A DNA stretch of 64,000 nucleotides from Bactrocera neohumeralis. Lineage: Eukaryota; Arthropoda; Insecta; Diptera; Tephritidae. The notes beneath the pieces were generated by a model that saw nothing but the letters and a program-made list of their open reading frames with translations, was not told the origin of the DNA and ran no database searches. The DNA lies in assembly GCF_024586455.1 (NCBI RefSeq), contig NC_065919.1:23102839-23166838 (forward strand), in the 5' to 3' direction. This document shows, in pieces, positions 58,128 to 64,000 of the stretch (position 1 is the first letter of the stretch; the number at the start of each line of letters is the position of its first letter). Both the position numbers and the translations under genes were made by a program.

Positions 58128-58740
58128 CTTATTTTTATCTAAAAATAACTCTGAGATATTTGACAGAGTTCGAGAGTATAAAAGTTCTGACCCTTAAGAA
58201 AGTGCGATTTCATTGTGAAGTTTTGTTTGCTACTTTTGGACAAATTTCTGTTTTCTCCGAACTAACACTTTAGTCCATTTGGTGGGGATCTCAAGGGTTT
58301 TTTGCTATGAAACGGGATAGGCGATTAGGATTTATCTCTGAACAAAGGATAGCAAGGTTGTTCGCTTAGCAGTCGATCTTTATATTCTCGCCGATAAACA
58401 CATTGTTATCCAAAAATTAACACTGAAAACGATATTTTTGGAAGGAAAATTTAGCTTTAAAATCCGCACCCCTCGGTCGATAACTTACAAATTACAATAG
58501 TGCTCGTCCTTTATTAATGAATGCGAAGCGTCTGATGCTTTTTTGAGATATATGTATAAATATTATCGAACGTTTTTAGCAATATAACCTAGGCTGAACA
58601 TCCAGCGGTATGTCTCAAGTGGCTAACTAATCAAATTAAAGCACGAAGGCATTTCCACAGTACGTCAATACCAGGCGATCAACCTTCCCTCCTCGCAATG
58701 AAACAAAAATAAGTAAAGAGACAGATTAGATTACAAATGC
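58128..58740. other. No gene recognised
   Basis: AT-rich intron sequence; nothing supported. Confidence 0.4.
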
Positions 58741-59300
58741 AAAACTACTTGTTTATCACTTTCAACATACACACATATATACATGTACAAACAAAAGGTT
58801 GACAAATGGACATTGTCAAATAAATTCAATTTCGCCGTCAGAAAAACAAGCAAAGCGAAATACTAAAGGTATGTACATACGTACTCTCCAAATTCAAATA
58901 AATTGAAGTGGATGAAAATGAAGTGAAAGAGAATCAAGTTAAATAAAATTAAGTGAATTTAAATGTGATGCAATCAGCTTAGCACAAATTGACGTGGAGT
59001 GCAATGGCAATGAAGTGTGCTGCAAGTGCGGCCAAATGACAGCGTGCAACAATTATTGCAACAAACTGTAAATTGTCTTTCAATTATTTCACTATTTGCG
59101 CAAATTAAGAGCGGAGGAAGTGACAGTGACGGCGGGAGCGGCTGAGAGGGTGAATGAAGGCAAAAACGAAAAAATAAAAACATTGAAATTATAAAATAAA
59201 GGGTGCATTGTTGCAAATTATAGCAATGTACTGAGTTGTTGTAAGCCTAATTAACCGGAAAATATTTCAATTGTGTAAATGTATACTTCCGGGTTCATTG
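58741..59300. other. Non-coding, single-copy-looking block
   Basis: It contains ACACACATATATACATG at about 58770 and AAGTGAA-type words repeated at about 58905-58965. It is GC-richer from 58980 to 59160. No protein is recognised. Confidence 0.4.
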
Positions 59301-59859
59301 TTTTATTGAGTGGTTGGAAATTGTTATAAATTGTTGGTTTTAATATACATATTTCCGCTGGCTGAACGCTTTTTTTGAATAAATGTGTTTTGGAAAAAAA
59401 TTACATAGTATATGTATGTATGTGTATAAGCGTTCACTAAGGCACTTTGTTCTCAATAAAAATTAAATTTATATTTTAGTTTAGTTTACAGCAGTTAAGT
59501 TGTTATTGAGGAGTATTGCCATATGTTACAAATTTCAATTTTACAAAATACGCAAAATAATGAACCTAAATTAAAAAACAGGATAAGAAGTTTTTGAAAA
59601 CAAAGGCGGCTCACTGTGTTGCGGCTAGTGGAAAAGTAACTTTTCTCCGATTATTTTTTTCAGTGTTTTTAATGATGCAATTTTGTCACAGATATTCCAA
59701 AAAACACATAAAGAACAAATTGATTTTAGAAGTCAAATAAAATTTATTTCATATTCAAAATTTCAATTAAAATTTTGATTCGGAAAACAAATCTGCTGAC
59801 AATGAAAACAAAGGTTTTTTGAGAAAATTTATATAAAGGTCCATTTTTCCTTTAAATTT

Positions 59860-60740
59860 GGGTTAGGTAGGCAAAGGCTGCCATCCCAGTTGTAAAAAAA
59901 AATTTTTTTGTTTTTAACGAAAAAAAATCAGGTCATAAAAGTTATCACTTTAGTATATTTGTGAATCAAAAATTTAACAAATTTCGGAAAATATTAGATT
60001 CCAAATATTTTTCTAGAAATAATTCGTTCATTGCCATTGGGCAACTGTTTGGAAATCTAAATAGTCAGAAATAAAAGAAGAATTAAAAAATAAAGACACT
60101 TTTGTTGAGAATTTGACCCAACAATTTTTTTCGGTGTAAATTTTTTTTTTTTTTACTCATTCTGTTTGGGATTTCATTCTGACAATCTGTAGAAGTTTCT
60201 CATCGATATGCATTATTACAGTTTAATAAAAACACTGTGCGGCTTTTACATAATTTTTAAGGGTTGCCACCTTTAAAAGTTATAATTTTTTTAAATTAAA
60301 AATTTGAAAAGAGAATGTTTTAGAAAAATCATAAATATATATGCAAAGGCTGCCATAATTTGCGAAAATATCAAATTTGTAATCAACGCGTTTCAAGAAA
60401 ATATTAGATTGACAATATTTTTCTAGGATTGCCACCTGTATGGAAATTTTAAGTCAGTAAATTAAAAAATAAATACACCACAATCTAGACCTTTTTGCAA
60501 GTAAAGGTTGTAAGGTTGCCAAAAATTTAAAAATAATAAAAAAATGAATTTTTTTAAAGGCTGCCAGCTTTTCAAAAAATTTTTGTTGCGAAAATTCAAA
60601 ACATAAAAGACACTATAATTTTTGTATCAAAATAACGAGTTTTAAGAAAATATGCTATTGAGAATATTTTCAGGGTTGCCATCTGTTTGGAACCTTTACG
60701 TCAATAAATTAAAAACTCTATAATCTACACCTCTTTGCAA
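59860..60740. repeat. Degenerate tandem-like array with GGCTGCCA / GGTTGCCA words
   Basis: AAAGGCTGCCA occurs at about 59873, 60345 and 60556. GATTGCCACCTGTATGGAAA-type segments followed by a TCAGTAAATTAAAAAATAAA-like stretch occur at about 60030, 60430 and 60670. An ATTAGATT-CAATATTTTTCTAG-like lead-in precedes them. Spacing is irregular (about 245-395 bases). The units are well diverged and AT-rich. Origin unknown. Confidence 0.55.
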
Positions 60741-61014
60741 AAATATATTCAATGATTTAATGGAATAAATTCAGTAGTAGAATACTGGAACATTTTGGCT
60801 ATAATCGCGTAAGCGGTATCTATGCCAATAAAGAAGAAGATTAGAATTCTTGTATAGTTATGAGGTGGAACGTATTTTAGTAAAATCCACTGTTTCGATG
60901 TGGTCTGCAGTTTCTAAATCACACATGACATATTTGCAATATAAAAAGAGTTTAATTGTGAAATATTTTTAGTACTAAGGACAAATACAAAATTTTAACT
61001 AATCTTCTTTTTTA

Positions 61015-61016
61015 GG
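61015..61016 (+). promoter_or_regulatory. Candidate recursive splice site
   Basis: A CTAAT branch-point-like word (60999-61003), then the pyrimidine tract CTTCTTTTTTAG ending at 61015, is followed at once by GTAACT. This is a complete 3' splice site joined to a 5' splice site with no exon between, the layout of fly recursive sites, and lies in the 14.3-kb intron of the receptor, about 2.1 kb before the next exon. Confidence 0.4.
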
Positions 61017-61334
61017 TAACTCAAAAATGAATTCGTATGCTAAAAACCTTTTTAAAAGAAATATCAAACCAATGTTGATTGATATTCCATTCATACCCAT
61101 ACATTTTCATACACTTTAGATCAAAGCTTAGTATTTCAGACAATTCGAATGGTTTCGCTTAGTTGACGAATAGAAGACCAAATTAAAAAAGAAATATATG
61201 TGAGATTCGACATTAAAGTTCGGAATCTTTAAAAGCGAGGATCACTTCTTTTTTCACTATCTCGTAATACTAGTAAAATTTAAAAGTGCCTTCATATATA
61301 GAACATACTTCCAGGTAATAAAATGAAAATTTTT

Positions 61335-62535
61335 ATACCCTGAACAACTTATTCAAAGTTGACTACGAAGCTTATAACACCCAAAAGAAAACGTCGGAGA
61401 CCCTATACAAAATTTAATGATCCGCGTGACGAACTGAGCTCAGCTGAGTATCCCAGTTTTGGAGTTATCGCTCTAAAAATTTTCACAGGTCCTTTTTCTA
61501 AGAAGCTTTTCATATAAATGATAATACTCAACAGCCTGAACGTGGATCAAGTAATTACGACAAACTTTATAAAATGCGTACATTACTGAATAAAAAAATG
61601 AAGGAGAAATGCAACCAAATAGACCAGGAAGAACATAAAATCAGATGATGAACAAATGATTAAATTTAAAGGGCGCAACAGTCTAAAACAAATAATAATA
61701 AAATCAACCACCGCTCAAAAAATGATATATGAGAATCGTATACTGGTGCCTTAACACAGCAGTAATAAATAGTTGGTTGCTATATAGACGACACCTCAAG
61801 GGCCTAGACGAAAATACAAAGCATATGTCATTGTCGGATTTCCGATTGAGTACTGCAAACCAGTTCCTACACTCGTCGAATATTACATAAATGAATCCAC
61901 GGAAAAGAGGTCGTCCATCAGCATTTGCTTCAACAATTCAGTACCAGCGACTCCAGCATCAGCAGCATCATCTTCAGTAACAGACGTTTCATCTAAGTCA
62001 ACATCAAAGAGATCGTACATTTCTGAACATCCAAAATCCATGCTTCTCAATCAAAACGATTATTGGGTGGAATGGGAAGGAAAATGAAGGTGCAGACTTT
62101 GTCAAACCGGCTCCAAATGCTCAAAATGTATGGTACATTTATGTTGCAACCCCCCAAAAAAGCTGTGTTTGCTTCAGGCTCAACTAATAATCTTGTGCCC
62201 TCAAAATATGTTTAACCACGCCAACTTTTATTCTGACATGAAAGGCTTCACAAGCGGCTCATTTATTGGAACTGTCAATATCAGACCATTACAGCACATA
62301 GTTGCCATATAAACTGAACGTTCAAAATTAAGTTCTTAAAAGAAAAACTTTTTTATTTCCGAAGGAAAAATTTATATTGTTTTTTCTTAAGTTAACGGCA
62401 CAATATTCGAATCAATTTGGCTGCCATACAAGCCGACCGCTCAAAATAAAATTTTTCTGCGGAATGTTTTTTGTTTGTGAAGGGTATTATAGCTTCGTGC
62501 AACCGAAATTAGCGTTTTTTTCTTCTTTTTATATA
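61335..62535 (+). mobile_element. mini-me/DINE-like element split by an insertion
   Basis: The left part (61335-61514) has ATACCCTGAAC, TAACACCCAAAAGAAAACGT, CGGAGACCCTATA and a worn core without a GTCY run. The right part (about 62250-62535) resumes with GGCTCATTTATTGGAACTGT, CATAGTTGCCATATAAACTG, and the family end GAAGGGTATTATAGCTTCGTG followed by TTTTTTTCTTC. The sequence between them is a piggyBac-like relic. The junction falls in the AAGAAGCTGCTCATTTG segment of the family, which is present on both sides. Confidence 0.72.
61515..62250 (+). pseudogene. piggyBac-like transposase, C-terminal relic
   Basis: Plus-strand pieces read KSTTAQKMIYENRILVP, then in another frame LNTAVINSWLLYRRHLKGLD followed by ENTKHMSLSDFRLSTA (about 61753-61860). 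Next, after a Ser/Thr-rich linker with SVTDVSSKSTSKRSYIS, comes KSMLLNQNDYWVEWEGK. The cysteine-rich end RCRLCQTGSKCSKCMVHLCC follows (about 62090-62145). VINxWLLYRRH and the C-terminal CRxCxTG/CSKCxVxLC zinc-binding pattern are typical of piggyBac (DDE_Tnp_1_7) proteins. The N-terminal half with the first catalytic aspartates is missing, and stops and frameshifts are present. I see no TTAA-bounded inverted ends. Confidence 0.75.
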
Positions 62536-63139
62536 TTTTTAATTTTTCCATAATATTCACTTAATTAGTTTCAAATAAATATTCATAACATTTCAAAACA
62601 ATGATGCATAATTAATTAAACAATAAATAGCGCCAATATCCATTTGTTATGAAATTATAAAATTAATCCACAACAAATAAAAAATCTGCAAATTTTAAGC
62701 GTATTATCTATGTACACGTGTTGCACGCGTGGAATATTAATGTATGCAGACGAATAACTGTCATTTGTGCATATTAAAAAGCGAAATTTTTGCTAAAACA
62801 TTTTTTCGCATTCCACCTTTTCGAGAGCAATTTGGGTTGTCAACGTTTACATGTGTACACGTTAAGTTATACATGAAATTATAAATGCTTCTACATTTAC
62901 ATATATAAATATACATACAAGTATGTATATATAAATGTGTTGTGTGTTTGTATAGATTCGTGTGCGAGACAAACGCGCGTGTTGTCTGGCAATTTTCCTC
63001 ATTAAGTATCTGTCATCGATAATCATATTTGCGGTTTGACTGTATTGTGTATTGTTGTTATTGTTTTTGTTTTACTGCCTGCCTAATATTGCTTATGTAT
63101 TGTTCTCATTTTCTGTACGCTTTCATTTTCGTGTCGTAG
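62536..63139. other. Intron sequence before the 110-nt exon
   Basis: AT-rich, with TATATA/CATACA runs at about 62900-62945 and a T-rich stretch leading to the 3' splice site at 63139. No transposon is recognised. Confidence 0.5.
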
Positions 63140-63249
63140 GAATGGAATGACTACAAATTAAAATGGAATCCTGATGATTATGGCGGTGTGGATACATTGC
63201 ACGTGCCATCCGAACACATTTGGCTGCCGGATATTGTGCTGTATAATAA
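63140..63249 (+). CDS. nAChRalpha1: nicotinic acetylcholine receptor alpha1, 110-nt exon
   Basis: Thirty-six codons plus two bases, from EWNDYKLKWNPDDYGGVDTL to HVPSEHIWLPDIVLYN and the first two bases of the next codon (AA). They lie between a GTCGTAG acceptor and a GTGAGT donor (63250), so the following intron is in phase 2. A 110-nt exon at this point is conserved across nicotinic receptor genes. WNPDDYGG and WLPDIVLYN are signatures of the family; the latter is loop A of the acetylcholine site, with Trp and Tyr that line the pocket in alpha subunits. The codons follow directly from VWVEQ of the previous exon. The Cys loop and the vicinal Cys pair that define alpha subunits lie in later exons outside the window, so alpha identity rests on overall sequence similarity. 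Confidence 0.96.
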
Positions 63250-63714
63250 GTGAGTATATTGATATCTTTATATATATACATATATTTATCGATAGAAAAA
63301 TAGCTTGTTATAATATTATATTCGGAATATGTATTTTTGTATATAATTTGGTCTTATGATTCTAGTATTTTATATTGGAATACTAAATGTATATTTTTAA
63401 ATAAAAAGTTTAACCATAAATCACGCTTGATATGTAAATATAAATACTCTATCTAACTTATTAATAAGCCAATTAGATATTTGATCGCTCTTCACATCAT
63501 CAAATCTGATCATATGATGTAGTTTTTTAAATGATACAAATGTTTAAAAACTGCATAACTTCACATCTTATAACATTATAATGCAGCACAGCACAATACC
63601 GTGGATGATAACATCTCATATATGATCAAACGGCATCCCATCACAACGTATATGCGTTTATATGATATACAAAATTCTTACTATTTTGCTCATAATGCCT
63701 TCAATTAACTAATT
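63250..63714 (+). other. Start of the following nAChRalpha1 intron
   Basis: It begins with GTGAGT and continues past the window edge. It has TA-rich runs at about 63266-63290. The words CATCATATGATG and TATGATAT recur between 63500 and 63670, giving a mildly palindromic AT-rich stretch with no recognised element. Confidence 0.6.
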
Positions 63715-64000
63715 CCGTTTTCCCCGGAGCAGTCGTTTGAGTTTGCTGCATAGCCATAAGCCACACGGAGCTAACTCCAGCGAATAGCGTGTTTACAGCA
63801 CGATATTGGCTGCAAATTTGGCGAAAAACTAACGAAGAATCAATGCAGTATGCAACGGTACATCATCGTGGTGTAAAAACCAAGAGTTGTCGGCCCATAA
63901 TTCCGGCCTCTTTTTGCGAATAGCCTCCCACAAGTGGCGCATACCACTCAAATAGTAATCCTTTGGCTTTTCGGAAGGAACTCAGAGTGCACCAGACCTC
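63715..64000 (-). pseudogene. mariner transposase relic, cut by window edge
   Basis: The minus strand, read from the window edge leftwards, gives GLVHSEFLPK and, after a frame change, YYLSGMRHLWEAIRKKRPEL, WADNSWFLHHDDVPLHTALI (second catalytic region; DDVP where DNAP is usual) and FFAKFAANIVL. It then has LELAPCGLWLCSKLKRLLRG, a decayed third catalytic region. Stops are present. The N-terminal half lies beyond the right edge. Confidence 0.78.

Larger units (their letters stand above)
48842..63139 (+). other. nAChRalpha1 intron, 14.3 kb
   Basis: The intron is bounded by GTAAAT at 48842 and CATTTTCGTGTCGTAG at 63139. It holds the transposon relics listed separately. A candidate recursive splice site is at 61015. 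No nested gene is seen. Confidence 0.9.

Noticed and set aside
63174..63359. 61-codon frame overlapping the 110-nt receptor exon
   Set aside because: It is a different reading frame of the exon and runs into intron sequence.
1..64000. tRNA, rRNA, CRISPR or bacterial-type operon content
   Set aside because: I found no cloverleaf with matching A and B boxes, no rDNA, no regularly spaced direct repeats with unique spacers, and no closely packed long reading frames.

Overview
The window is eukaryotic, AT-rich DNA from a cyclorrhaphan fly, most likely a tephritid fruit fly (genus not determinable from sequence alone). Two things point this way. The only host gene I can support is a nicotinic acetylcholine receptor alpha subunit whose visible residues match the Drosophila alpha1 type as I remember it. 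The surrounding repeats are dipteran: mini-me/DINE-like elements with (GTCY)n cores, many mariner subfamilies, and Jockey, R1 and RTE LINE relics.

Host gene: three coding exons of nAChRalpha1 lie on the + strand. They are 27882-28073 (start codon, signal peptide, mature N-terminus), 48797-48841 (a 45-nt exon) and 63140-63249 (a 110-nt exon reaching loop A of the ligand site). The first exon has a splice acceptor 18 nt before its ATG, so at least one exon lies upstream. Most or all of 1-27863 is therefore upstream intron or 5' flank. The next introns are 20.7 kb and 14.3 kb. The rest of the receptor (Cys loop, four membrane helices, cytoplasmic loop) lies beyond the right edge.

Layout: moderately GC-rich, CA/TG- and CAA-rich single-copy-looking blocks (about 1.0-1.8, 9.0-10.0, 13.5-14.6, 18.5-19.6, 25.6-26.5, 31.7-32.7, 35.3-37.0, 40.2-41.2, 44.0-45.1, 52.7-53.0, 55.5-56.3 and 58.7-59.3 kb) alternate with AT-rich blocks full of decayed transposons. 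Recognisable mobile DNA includes at least nine mariner/Tc1 relics from several subfamilies, four relics of another Tc1/mariner-like DDE transposase, one piggyBac-like relic, LINE 3' ends of Jockey, R1 and RTE type, mini-me-like elements in both orientations, and several MITEs with clear terminal inverted repeats. All transposase and polymerase frames are broken, so nothing here looks autonomous.

I see no bacterial-type operon, CRISPR array, rRNA or convincing tRNA, and no intact second gene. The most useful observations are: TTAA-flanked MITEs with different ends but a shared core; two mariner copies carrying the same deletion of the catalytic core; two clear nested insertions (a MITE inside a transposase relic, and a piggyBac relic inside a mini-me-like element); and candidate recursive (zero-length exon) splice sites in the two long receptor introns. 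I did not find a convincing new biological system.
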